Assembly: GCF_041146795.1 (NCBI RefSeq)
Contig: NC_135177.1
Location: 26,044,060-26,108,059, forward strand
DNA: 64,000 nt
Reading direction: 5' to 3'
DNA from: Maylandia zebra
Lineage: Eukaryota > Chordata > Actinopteri > Cichliformes > Cichlidae
Below the pieces are notes generated by a model. It was not told where the DNA came from and ran no database searches. It saw only the letters and a list, made by a program, of their open reading frames with translations. Numbering within the stretch: the first letter of the stretch is position 1; every line of letters begins with the position of its first letter. The position numbers and the translations under genes were made by a program. Below, one piece after another: positions 33,245-47,989 of the stretch.

Positions 33245-33485
33245 AAGAATCAAAGGTTCACATGAAATTCCATAGGAAATGAATGGGGGTCATTTTTGAC
33301 TCACTTATGGAAGTTTGTAGTAGTAAAACAAAAACAAAAATGTTGTAAAATGTACAAAAGGTAATTTAAATATTTAAATATTTAGCTAGAATATGAAATA
33401 ATTACAACTTTTCATTACAAAAGTATTGCAAGCAAAAACAACCCGACAGGGTCATTTTTGACTCACTTATACATCCAAGGGTTAA
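33245..33485. mobile_element. Possible piggyBac-like fragment
   Basis: GGGTCATTTTTGACTCACTT occurs twice in direct orientation (33285 and 33450). The second copy runs to ATACATCCAAGGG directly before TTAA (33482-33485), which resembles a piggyBac terminus and its TTAA target. No opposite end was found. Confidence 0.4.
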
Positions 33486-35030
33486 GTTAAAATCGCTGCA
33501 TTATGAGTGATCCTGAGTGGAGTTGCATGATGTCATGGTTTAGTCACACATATCTCCTGCGTCACTTGAAAGCCAAAAGGTATCTTATGTATGAAAATAA
33601 TGTCACAGCTTAAGCTTTTTTAGGAAGTGACTAGTAATCAACAAAGGCATACTAACTTTGCAGATATTTGTTATACAAGAAAGATGTGATTATTAATGTT
33701 TTATTATGAAACGTCATTGCAATGAAGTATTACCATATGGGAATACTTCAGTGCAATCTGCATTTTGGCGTAGTTGTGTGCCTGTGTGTGTTTGATAGAC
33801 ATAATACCTTATATTGCCAAGTGACATCAGCCCCACCTTTTGGTGGTTTGGTCTGGATCATTCAATCATTTTACTGAGGTAGAGAAGCATCCTGTTAATA
33901 CTTATGTAAAAAGCTCATTACAAACGTCAGTCTCAGTACAGACATTACTCTAATCCAATCATCTTCTTGTCCCTTTTTTAGCTAATCAACCTGCACTCAG
34001 TGTGGTTTCAGTGCCCTCCATTTTGCCTTTCAGATTCTCGTTTATGCAACCCACTTCCTCAGCATATCCACCATATCCAAGTCATTCAGAGCTCCAGTCC
34101 TCATCTTCGTCTTCACCACTACCAGTGTCTAGACTCTAGACCCTTGGGGATCCTGCCCTAATCCTATCACCACTGGGATTCCATGCTGCCATGATGAGTC
34201 AAAATAATTAATTTCTCTATCTTAGTAAATTATGTTCACCACTGCCAAATGATTAAAATCCAAGTAACGCTGAAAAAAATCATGAACCAAGAATGTTTGT
34301 GTGTGGTGGAGCTGTGGTCCCTGGGTCAGCTGCAGGGGAAGGGTGGTGCAAGGGAGGCTGTAGGTGGAGGTGATTGGACTAATGAGATTTTCCTTTTTTA
34401 TAGTGAGATGGGAGAACAGAAGGGGGGAGTGTGTGAAAAGCTGTCGTTCATGGGTGCCAAACCAAAGAAATTATATGTGTGTAAAATCAATGAAACTAAA
34501 TTGATCACAAGAAGAGTTCATTTACATTTTGTTTTAAAGGTTATTTATTTATTTATTTTTGTTGAGCATCGGTACGCCAACATCCAAGAAGGCACACTGT
34601 TGCTAATCATAGTAGTATAGTCCCCCCCCACACACACACTATATTATAGTAACTTCAAACTATGTGGACTGCACATGATTGAAAACTGCAGTAGACAAAA
34701 CTGTCATATGATTATAAATTGATATTGGTCAAAAGCAGTTTAAAAGCTACACATATTTTACATATTTTTTGCTTGCTTTATTTTAGTCGCTATATTGTAT
34801 ACACAAAATGAAAACATTGTTGCAAATGATTATTATTAAACCAACAACCACAATGAAAGGTTTCACCACCAAAAAAGCAAATCATTATATTAGAAACATC
34901 TATAATAAATCAAAAAGGAACAGATAGTTATCAGGTCATACAGAAGCAAAATCCAAAAATAACAAAAAGTAATCTGGCAGCGTCAATTGTGCTGCTCATG
35001 TAAAGATTCCAGATGTGGATGAAATACACA

Positions 35031-38000
35031 TCAGGGTATCAAAAGCAGCAGCGCTAGCAGGAGTGTGAGGAAAGGAGAGGCCATCATACCAGGAGAGAAT
35101 CCAAAAAGGCTAAAACACAAAGAAACGAATTAAGGAATTAAATGAGTTATACATTTCAGAAGAAGGTGTACATCGCCATCAGCACTGTTGTGTTTTACTG
35201 GGCATAATCTATGTGTGCTGTAAGCTGCAACAAATAATACACTCAGTTGTCTTGTAATTTTACACATTGGTACTGAAAACAATTCATTATTATGGCAAAT
35301 GTGAATTACAGACATTCTGATTGGCTGGTGACTATATTCTTGTGGGTCACTGCATAAATCATTATTACCCATGCAAGAAATACATGGGCAGAGACAAAAG
35401 ACTTTAATATTAGCATTACTAGTGTCATCATCATCACTGGGCAAGGTCATGTGTAAATCAAAGCATTATACGGTATGTATGTGAAAATAACATGTTGATT
35501 TCAAATCCTGCATCAAATATTGAAATGATTACAGCTTCCAAAATGAGCTTTTTCTTTTGTCTACTCCATTAAGTGTTCACCACTGCAGATCAGCTTTCAC
35601 CATCTCACCCTATTCCTCCATTGGTACACCAAGCCTCTGCATGTGCTGCTTCACTATAAGTTTTGCTGATGACTATCCTTAAATAAAGCTTTTTGTGTTG
35701 AGCACAAAATTATACTGTGTTCAGCAGTAGAATGTCTAAAATTTCAGGTCCAGCAGAGTTTACAGCTTGTGACAACAACACGATCTTACAAACAGATGAT
35801 TGTTGTACCTGTCATCTGTTGTCTCTGGAATTGGAATTGTGGTAGGTGAGATCCTGTAAACAACAAAGTATTTTTAACAGGTAGGTCAAAATTCTTATGT
35901 GTGTAAGAGTTTTAGTGTTTCTGGCTGCAAGAAACACATTCTATTTATTTAAAAAAAAACTGAAAATGTTTGAGAAATGTGGAGTACCTGCCATCTGTTG
36001 TGTCTGGAATTGGAATTGTGGTGGTTGAGATCCTGTAAAAGCATTTTCGAGAGGTCTATTAAAACTTTCATGGGTGCAGAAGTCAGTGCTAGAGTTTCTA
36101 GCACTAGTGTGCACTAGCTTTCAGATCTAGTAACAACAGACATACAAACTGCTTACTGCTATTTTCTTATGAATTTGTATGTTGTTTCATATGATATGTT
36201 TTCTCTTCATATGAATCCTAATTTAATAAATTTTGTACCGTGATGAGCAAGGTCCTTTATCCTGGTCTCCAGGAGGATGTGTAATATTAACTGTTCTCAC
36301 TTGAAGACATGGCAGTGAACTTCCATTAACTAGAGGTGTGAGATCTATTGAAAGAAGAAATTTAAAATATGTATACAGAAACTTGCATCACTTCATGCAT
36401 TTCTGTTGTAAAAGTTTCAAGTACAATATTTAAATTTAACAATGAAAATATTTAAATTTGCCTTGTGCACTGAAGATGAAAATGGCACTCCCTCCCTTGA
36501 GATAATCTCTGGATTTGATGTCTTCCAAAGATGCAAAATAATATCTACCATACAGGTTATTAGCATAGATGAGCTCATTGTTCTCATCAACAATTTGAGT
36601 TCCAACATCACGAGGTTTGCCCCAAAAGGGAACACCTATTTATAGAAAGCATATGTAACATAGTGGTCAATAATTTAGTTAGTAGATTTTTTAAGCATTA
36701 CTTCATTTTTCTGCAAACGTACCAGTGGTGGTGAGCAGATTTGGGTCAGTGGTGAGACTCATTTGCCTTGACATCTGTAGCTGGATGTTGGGGTTCTGAT
36801 CCACCATTTGAACAGTAAATTGCCTTTGTGGGCAAGGCCATTTCAGTTGGTCATCATAGACACCAGAGACAAGATGCACATATACTCCAAAATCTGTCTG
36901 CCTTAGATATAATGCTACCCGGTAAGCATAGCCCTCACTGGAATACTGCCTTGGGCTATATATCAGGGCCGGAGTATGAGTACTGTTCCAAAATCTCTCA
37001 AAATCATTAATCTGCCAGGTTCCATCTGGACACTCGAGCTCTGATAGATTGATGTCATCAATAGAGAAGCCACCTGTAGAGTTTCCTGCTCCTTTACGAA
37101 CCTCAAACTCCACCTGGAACTGCTTGGTGGCATTTAGAGGAACATGGTGGAGAGTCCAGTGAGATGTCGGTGGACCTAGAGGGAGAATTTTTAGATTAAT
37201 AGGTGAATGTGACGTATGTCTTCATGACAAAATGTGAAATGTGAAACATTTATACTTTCTCTGGAGAAAATCATCATAAATAATCACGCAAATGATTCAT
37301 TACCACTGATCTGTCCCATGAGGTAGCGAGTTCCTGTGGAGTCCCATTCATCTTGAAACTCTCTGATCCAGATGTTAAGTTCGTCTGTCTGGCTCCCATT
37401 GTGGTAATAGTAGAACTGCAGACACTGGACATGACACTCCCTCTGGGGACTCATCCTCTTTGTCTCCAGCCAGGCTGAGTCTCCCTCCTGACCTGGTCCT
37501 GTGCTAGCATACATGAAGTAACCCGCATCCTGACCTACAATACAGTTCAAAATTATCTTTAAATTTTAAGTATCAAAAGTATTTATTATTATCTCTGGCA
37601 GCTTACTTTTGATGTTAGTAATGCTGAGGTGGAAAACTACATTTTCCATTTAAAACTGTATATTAAACACTGCAATAAAAAAAATGCAATATTTGAAACC
37701 TTACCTTGATTACCATTTCCACTGGGCAGATTGGTGTGGTCAGAGCTGGGACCACCATAAACACCAGTTACCATTTCCCAGCCATTGCCACTCTTTGAAC
37801 AGCGGTTCATTTGACACATGGTCCCATTAGTAAAGCCACAGTACATCTTAAAGGCAATGGATGAGCCTGTAGAGATCAATTAAAAGCGCAAGTTTTTTTT
37901 TTCAAGGAAGGTTGGAGGGAAAAGGCAAAATTGTCAACTCACAAAACTGTCATCTCAAGTGAGTGAACTGTTTTCACGTGAGCAATTTTCTACACACATT

Positions 38001-41000
38001 CAGCACTTTTAGGCTTAGTTAATTACTGACAATGAGCAACAGAAAGTTGATTATTGGAGTACTCATGATATTGCTGAAATCGCAGCCTGACAATCCCGGT
38101 ATGTTGTTTTTTGTATGAATTAAACAAATAGAGTGGGATTATTTGCTGATTATAAATTGGCCATAGGTGCAAATATGAGCATGGTTGTCTGTTTGTTTAA
38201 ACCATTTTCAAATCATAATTGTGACTTGTTGAACTTTTCTTAAAACAAATAGACTTGATCATTGTGCCAGTTCAAAAAGTGATCATAATAGATATTTTGG
38301 AATTCAATAATATATAAATTTATGGCCTCGTGAATATAAGTAAAAACCCCTAGTAAAGAGCCCTACTAAGTTTAAATGCGCGTAGTAACTCTAAAAACAA
38401 TGTAAAAACTATTTACAAATGTGAGTGTGAGAAAGAAAATGGTTACTTTCTATTGGTTAAGAGCACAATATTCTCACGGTGTCCTTAGTAATTTTAACCA
38501 GTAATCCCAGAGTATTCCTAAAACTGGATGCTGGTCCCCATAATCTTTGAGCACTTACTGCATTTGTAGAGTAGATTCAGCTCCTGAACATCACTAGCAC
38601 TCATTTCCAGTCGTTGACCAATAAGATTCTGGAATTTGGGGTCTTTGGTGATAATTGTAGATCCATTGCCATTGGTGAAATCATCTTTGCCATAGTGCAT
38701 CACGGACAAATAGTCATATGGGACTCCATGGGTGGTGCTTTCATCACTGCCGACTATTCTAAAATTGTGCTTGTAAGCTATAAAAATCATATATAAAAGT
38801 CAAACATCAGATACAGTACACTTAACTGAAAATATTTTGATAATATGAGAGAAGGTCAAATCATAAAAGGAAATATTTTGTATACTCACTATAGTGATTT
38901 CATTGATTTTATGACTCAATCTCAGATTATTAAATAGTTATGATTTTATGTTAACAATTTCAGAGTGGTTATTACATTTATGCAGACTGCTTTATACAGC
39001 TTTAAGATAAGTATTTGAATAGAAATATTGAACAAAGACATTAACATTGTTATAATTAGTATAAGTGTTAACCAAACCCTCTAGGATGTTTTCAAAGTTA
39101 ATCGTCACATAATCATCTCTGTCATATCTGGACTGTTCATGGTAGAAGCCAAGAGCATGAAGGAACTCATGTTCAACAATTGCAATGTAACCACAGCCTA
39201 TTCCAATGGAGAGTTCCTGTCCATTGGAAAATATTCGTCCAATGTATGACCAACATCTGAAATTAAAGGCAGAACACTGATGAATATTTGTCCTATAACT
39301 AGTTATGTATTCTGTAATTTATTTAGTTTAATCTATAAAATCACAATTAAATAAATCAGAAAAGAAATAACAAAAACATAACCATTCTTAAAAATTTCAC
39401 TGTATTCATCTTGTTCTTTTGCTAGAACTATATATTTTGATTTGATATACCTTTATTAGTCCCATAAGGGGGAATTTCATAAGGCTGCCGACCTATTGCG
39501 CGCAATGGCGGCGCCATCTTACCCTCCAGCCATACATACATTACACAAAACATCACATGGGGAAGACAGGTCAGAGAGGTATAACAATGGAAAATGCACC
39601 ACATGAGGAAAGATAAGGAGAAAAAATAACTCCCCCCCCCCAGACTGAGCTCCAACAGGGAGATCAGTTTGAGAACAGAAAAAAACCCCTCTGCACAAAG
39701 CACATGAAAAAACTCTTAATACACCAAAGAAACACATGACAAGCAACAGGGGTGGGTAAAGGGTGAGAGACAGCTGATTTAGACAGTATCCGGTCCTGCA
39801 GCCTGTGCGCTGGTCTCCTTGATCCACCGTCAGCATCGGAAGGGAATAAGCGTCGAAGGCATTTGGAAAGGAAGGGGGGATGAGTGTGTGCATATCAGTG
39901 TGTATGTGTGTGTGTGTCCAGAGTTCAGCTGAGACAGTGTCCTTCGCCCTGCTAGGCTAAGTAAACAGTCTTCCAGCCAACCCAGGTGGCCTTGCATGGA
40001 ATGGGAAGGAACAGTCTAAACAGTCGTTATCAGGGTGTTTTTGTTCGGCTGCAACCTTACGACCGCAGCTGGCGCCGAGAGGGTATCAACATGAAGTGAT
40101 GGTGTTTCTTACTTTAGTGCGAACAGCTCATATGAATTTCAAAGCAGTTCTACAGTCTAACACTGGTCTCTCAATCTCCCATTGGAGAGCCGCGAGCTTC
40201 GCCATACTTGCGTTCTGTGATGTTGTCATTTCTTGTGCTCAAGGAGCCGATTCTGAGAACTCACGACAGTGTGCCTCCCCGAGATGTCATCCAATTTGCG
40301 TTCAGAGATGTTTTTCCGAGCTAGCCCTCTGAGATGTAATCCAGTCTGCAGTCAGAGATCTTATTCTGAGTATTCACAGCAGCCGTAGCCTTTCCAAGAT
40401 CTTATCCGTGCTGCACTCAATGAGCCCATTGAGTGCAGCAATCGTTTCAATCACATCGTTTCAATCCCAGTGGGCAGCCTTGTGGGGGTTTGAACAGCCG
40501 GTTCCGCTTTCTTAATTCTTCGATAAGTCAGGGCCAAGCCAGCTCCGATCAGCCAGAACCCTGTTACCATGGTTCCAAATAGGTAGATATCTTCAGCACT
40601 CAGGCTCACCCAAGCCCAAACTTCTCGTTGAGAAAGGGGTGTCAATTGCATTTAGGGACCAGTTGATCCAATCCATAATTCCTCTTTTAGGTTTTAGAGA
40701 ACAGACTGTGAGTGAGTGTTCCTGGGAAAAGTAATACAAAAAAACACGAGACTAGACAAGGACACAAGAGGCTAAGCAGGGAAGCTAAGGGAGAGGAGGA
40801 GGAGGAGAGGAGAAAAGTGCAACCGCCTTCGTCAAGAGCAAGAGCAGAAGTATATCACACACACATATATATATATATCACAAATTAAACTAAGCTAAAC
40901 GAACAAAAAGTCTAATTGAAAAATCAGCATAGTCATTTTTAGAATATTTATGCTAATTACAGCTAAGTAGAAAATTTTATTTTTAAAAACAACAACAACA

Positions 41001-42385
41001 AAGAGCAGAAAAACATACCCATTTAACTGTTTGACAGAAATGTAATAGTCCTCAGAGTCCCTTGGTTTGAAGTCAATGCATGATTTCAATCTGAACTGGT
41101 CAAAGGCTCTCAGAATGACTCCTTTAGAATTAATGTCTACCGTTGTTGTGTTATAGAGATTAAAAGAAAAGAAGAAGATATTTTAGACAACCAATAAAGG
41201 TCCTTAGCCTTGCCCATGCATTTTACTGTAAGGCTATAAAGCATGGAGCTATAAAAATTTTAGCAAAGGCGTGGGTGGTTGCTTTGCAAAACTATTCCAT
41301 TAAAGTAGCTCTGTTCACTCGCACATGCTGCTGTATTTTTTTTCAATATGTGGCTTCTATGTGTCAAAAGCGTCCAGCTGACATGGAAAAAATGCATTTT
41401 CAGGTATGACATCACAAAGATGTGTTCCCATAGAAATAAAGAAATAAAGACTTCTTTCAGGTGTATTTATAAGAAAATACATATTTACCAAGGTCATTAT
41501 TTAAGAGGTAGGGGACTGGAGATGTCCACAGGATGTTTTCATTAATAATGGTACTCCTCTGCTTGCCTATAGGCTAAAGTGTAAGAAACATGTATATTGT
41601 GACATAATGCAAAGTTACTATGCACACAGATGTTTTTAGAACAAATACATTTTTATCTTCATACAAAAAAACTCACCTCCAAAATATCATCATGTAAAAA
41701 TTCTAAGATAAAATTTAAAAAATTAGAAACAAGTCACTAATATTCAAGTACAGTTGCATGAAGAACAAAAATATCCTTATAAAAAGGTTTAGTTATAAGT
41801 AGATGTTGAACTTTACCCTTGTTTATTTCAGGAATGTCCTTCACTTCACCAACATCTACAAAAACAGATGAGGTATTTTTGTATACAGTTTTTTTTTAAT
41901 ATTAAAAAAAAATTGAATTTCATCAAATGATGTGGAAAATTAAAAAAATAGAACTTACCCACTATTTCTAGCCCATTCTGTAAAAATATCAAAGTGGTAT
42001 TAAAATAAATGTTCCATCATTTAACATACTGTATGTAGTACTGTGAATAAATGTTTTTTATTTTTTTTTTCATTTTAAGCTTTGATAGAAAACACACTCC
42101 ATACTTGTTGGTCAACATGCAAAATTACAATTTTTGTTTTTCTTTTTGAAAAACCAAAATCATTGTTTGTAGCTGATATTTAATATTCAGTATTATTGTT
42201 CAACAAACTTGATTACAAAACAAACCAGACAAATAATAAAAAAAAATCTCTTTAAGTTCTCTTTGCATATTGATATTTACGATTTCTGAAATATCACTAT
42301 GCAACTAATCACTTACTGGGTTTAAGGAGAATGCTTCAGAAATTGCCATGATCACAAAAATAAAAACACATTCTTTCATCCTCAT
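35031..42385 (-). CDS. Meprin-like astacin/MAM/MATH metalloprotease, copy 1, complete (16 coding exons, 682 aa)
   Basis: Secreted or surface zinc endopeptidase of the meprin type. Exons, 5' to 3': 42317-42385, 41959-41977, 41817-41855, 41677-41702, 41489-41573, 41019-41136, 39078-39256, 38559-38777, 37705-37866, 37304-37534, 36723-37175, 36462-36635, 36239-36344, 35988-36032, 35809-35853, 35031-35109; 2049 nt, in frame. Signal peptide (MRMKECVFIFVIMAISEAFS), propeptide with an Asp-switch-like FLHDDI, astacin zinc site HEFLHALGFYHEQSRYDRD (148-166), Met-turn SVMHY (203-207), MAM about 257-430, MATH about 431-590. A Thr/Pro stalk (592-657) follows, then a hydrophobic C-terminus (670-682) with no cytoplasmic tail. 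Human meprin beta instead has an EGF-like module, a membrane span and a cytoplasmic tail. The intron after exon 12 uses GC-AG. Meprin identity is firm; alpha versus beta orthology is not settled here. Confidence 0.92.
35809..36032 (-). repeat. Two tandem 45-nt stalk exons of meprin copy 1
   Basis: Exons 35988-36032 and 35809-35853 are duplicates, each flanked by AG and GT and of phase 2-2. They encode ISTTTIPIPDTTDGR-like and ISPTTIPIPETTDDS-like peptides. The repeating genomic unit is about 179 bp. Confidence 0.8.
39436..40850 (-). mobile_element. Unclassified retro-like element with a small membrane-protein frame, in intron 6 of meprin copy 1
   Basis: Present in copy 1 and absent at the same point of copy 2, so it is an insertion. 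It sits between ACTATATAT and TATATC, suggesting a short TATAT-type duplication. Read on the - strand it ends with GGGACTAATAAAGGTATATC, a tail style also seen in fish LINEs (compare 44640-44660). Near its 5' end (about 40651-40451) a 66-residue frame has one membrane-spanning segment (IYLFGTMVTGFWLIGAGLAL, then TYRRIKK). The rest has no recognised domain. Family unknown; it may be an old, decayed copy. Confidence 0.6.
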
Positions 42386-42605
42386 GGTGCGTCTTTGATG
42401 AAACCTAAATCAATAGAGATTCTACCAAGAATGAGGAAAAACAATCACAAAATTAAAAAATATGTAAATATTAAAGATATATCAAACTTTATGTTTGTTC
42501 TTATAGAAATATGAAACTTGTCTTTACCTTGTCCCACGCTTGTCTCTTCCTCATCTGCATGAGAAGTTGTACCTGTGACAGGAGTGTTAGAACCAGTTTT
42601 ATACA
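42386..42605 (-). promoter_or_regulatory. Core promoter and 5' UTR of meprin copy 1
   Basis: On the - strand a TATAAAA box (42603-42597) lies about 30 bases upstream of a likely start near 42570. A short non-coding exon ends at a donor just before 42530 (GGGACAAG|GTAAAGAC), and an acceptor (TTGATTTAG) precedes the exon carrying the ATG. Confidence 0.55.
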
Positions 42606-43034
42606 ACTAAAGCTACGTGCTTGACACATCAGGGAGTCATGCATCTAGATTTGTTCCTGCTTTAGCCCACGTCATCATTTCCTGTTATCTGATGTCTGTG
42701 ACATTAACAAATCCCGAGTATTTGCATTATTTAAAGACATTCCACTTCACACCTAATTTTTACCAGGAAAACATGAACAACAGTTGATAACAATGATAAA
42801 CTCAACATTTGACTATGAACTTTTGTCTTTTACTCTTAGTGGAGAACTTTTTTTTTTCTGTGTGTAATCGATAGATGACCTAAGGTACTATATTATCTTT
42901 CCTCTGTCTCTGATGTGAAACAAATATTTTGTTGTGGGAGTTGGCTGTGGATATGGATCTCAGTCATCTACTTCATCAAATCTTCTGTTTTCTTTTATTT
43001 GTAAAAATGTTTGAAAAGAGGACTGATCAATGAA

Positions 43035-44890
43035 ATCTCTCACCTTTGACTGTTTTCAGTTGTATAACAAGGCTTTGTCTGTCAGGCTTGGATGCTGCGA
43101 TATTGTTCCATAATGGCCAACTCATTTCCCTGATGATGATACTTGAGTACAAAGTCTAAAAAGATCTTTTCAGCTCCAGTTGTTGCTGACTTGTTGGGTG
43201 AAATGATCCATAGCAACTACAATGTACTTATATAGACCCTGGAGCGGTTGGTCCTGGCTCAGCTTCGGCGCCTAACAAGCTCATCACTGGACCCACTTCA
43301 GTTTGCCTACCAGCCTGGCATTGGAGCGGATGATGCCGTCATTCACCTCCTACATCGTTCCCTCGCTCACCTGGAGACCGCTGGAAGCACTGTGAGAATC
43401 ATGTTCTTTGATTTCTCCAGTGCCTTCAACACTATTCTTCCCTCGGTTCTGAAGGACAAGCTGGAGAACTCTGGAGTGGACCATCACCTCACTACCTGGA
43501 TTTTGGACTACCTCACCGACCGACCACAGTATGTGAGGACTCAGGGCTGTGTGTCGGACAGGGTCGTCTGCAGTACGGGGGCCCCACAGGGAACGGTTCT
43601 GGCTCCGTTCCTCTTCACCATCTACACTGCAGACTTCTCCCACAATTCCACCCAGTGCTTCCTGCAGAAGTTCTCTGATGACTCTGCAATAGTCGGCCTC
43701 ATCACTGATGGGGACGACAAGGAGTACAGAGGACTGACTCAAGACTTTGTGGACTGGTGCCAGCTGAACTACCTCCAGATCAATGCCAGTAAAACCAAGG
43801 AGCTGGTGGTAGACTTCCGCAGGCACAAGCATTCTCCACTGCAACCACTGAACATCCAGGGTATGGACATTGAGGCTGTGGACAGCTACAGGTACCTTGG
43901 TGTTCATCTGAACAACAGACTGGACTGGACTCATAACTCAGACGCCCTCTACAGGAAAGGGCAGAGCAGGCTGTACCTGCTGTGGAGACTCAGGTCGTTT
44001 GGGGTGGAGGGCCCACTCCTGAAGACCTTCTATGACTCTGTGGTGGCTTCTGCTATCTTTTATGGTGTGGTCTGCTGGGGCGGCAGCATCTCTGCTGGGG
44101 ACAGGAAGAGACTGAACAGGGTGATCCGAAGGGCCAGCTCTGTTCTAGGATGCCCTCTGGACCCAGTGGAGGTGGTGAGTGACAGGAGAATGGCGGCTAA
44201 GCTGTCATCCCTGTTGGACAACATCTCCCACCCCATGCAGCAGACTGTGACAGCACTGAGCAGCTCCTTCAGTGGGAGACTGCGGCACCCACGGTGTGGG
44301 ACGGAGAGATTTCGCAGGTCTTTCCTCCCCACTGCTGTCAGACTCCACAACAAAGACTTTAACTGAACAAACACACACATCCACACATGTGCAATAACAC
44401 TAAGTGCAATAATCTTTTCTGGCATCGTTGTATTTTTACTCAGTTGTATATAGCATTCGTATTCTATTTTTATCTTATTGTATATTTTTATTCTATTTTA
44501 TTCTACTGTATATAGTATATTATTTTATTCTATTCTGTACAGTTGTGTACTGTATTTATTCTTATTGTATTCTAATTTTTGCGTCATAACTTTTGCACTG
44601 TCCACTTCCTGCTGTGACAAAACAAATTTCCCACGTGTGGGACTAATAAAGGTTATCTTATCTTATCTTATCTTATCTTATCTTATCTTATCTTATCTTA
44701 TATCCTCCATTACAAACTTCCAGATACAGATACAGTGATTCTCTGTTCGACTTGTTTGGAGATTTCTGTTCCAGGCAGCTAATGATCACCTAATAATCCA
44801 TATCTCTTTGCATATGTGTTATTGATCACGCTGAGTGTCTGTTCTACTCTAAGATGACACTGTGGATTTTATGCGCTTGTGTTCTACATC
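43035..44890. repeat. Low-copy repeat split by a LINE insertion
   Basis: 43035-43170 and 44853-44890 together match the uninterrupted block at 25525-25690. The sequence between them is mainly the LINE at 43213-44700. Confidence 0.6.
43213..44700 (+). mobile_element. 5'-truncated L2-like LINE with a long open reverse-transcriptase frame
   Basis: An uninterrupted frame (to the stop at 44364-44366) covers most of a fish L2/CR1-type reverse transcriptase: LDPLQFAYQPGIGADDAVIH, FDFSSAFNTI, GAPQGTVLAPFLFTIYTADF, the catalytic block QKFSDDSAIVG (FSDD in place of the usual FADD), NASKTKELVVDFRR, YRYLGVHLNNRLDWTHNSDA and RFRRSFLPTAVRLHN. The endonuclease is missing by 5' truncation. The 3' UTR ends in a (TTATC)n tail at 44653-44700. 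The intact frame and clean tail indicate a young insertion. Confidence 0.88.
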
Positions 44891-47985
<3,095 letters not shown>

Positions 47986-47989
47986 TTGC

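Noticed and set aside
36465-36470. GT donor at GTGCAC as an alternative end for meprin exon 12
   Set aside because: It keeps the frame but has a poor consensus, and the product lacks the conserved Asp at the end of the MATH region. The GC donor eight bases further on fits better.
36417-36645. Short + and - strand frames over the MATH-end exon, and their twins at 57335-57563
   Set aside because: They are shadow frames of the meprin exon, whose true frame is fixed by splice phase and conservation with the paralogue.
43350-43934. 194-codon open frame on the - strand
   Set aside because: It is the complement of the LINE reverse transcriptase, with no domain of its own.
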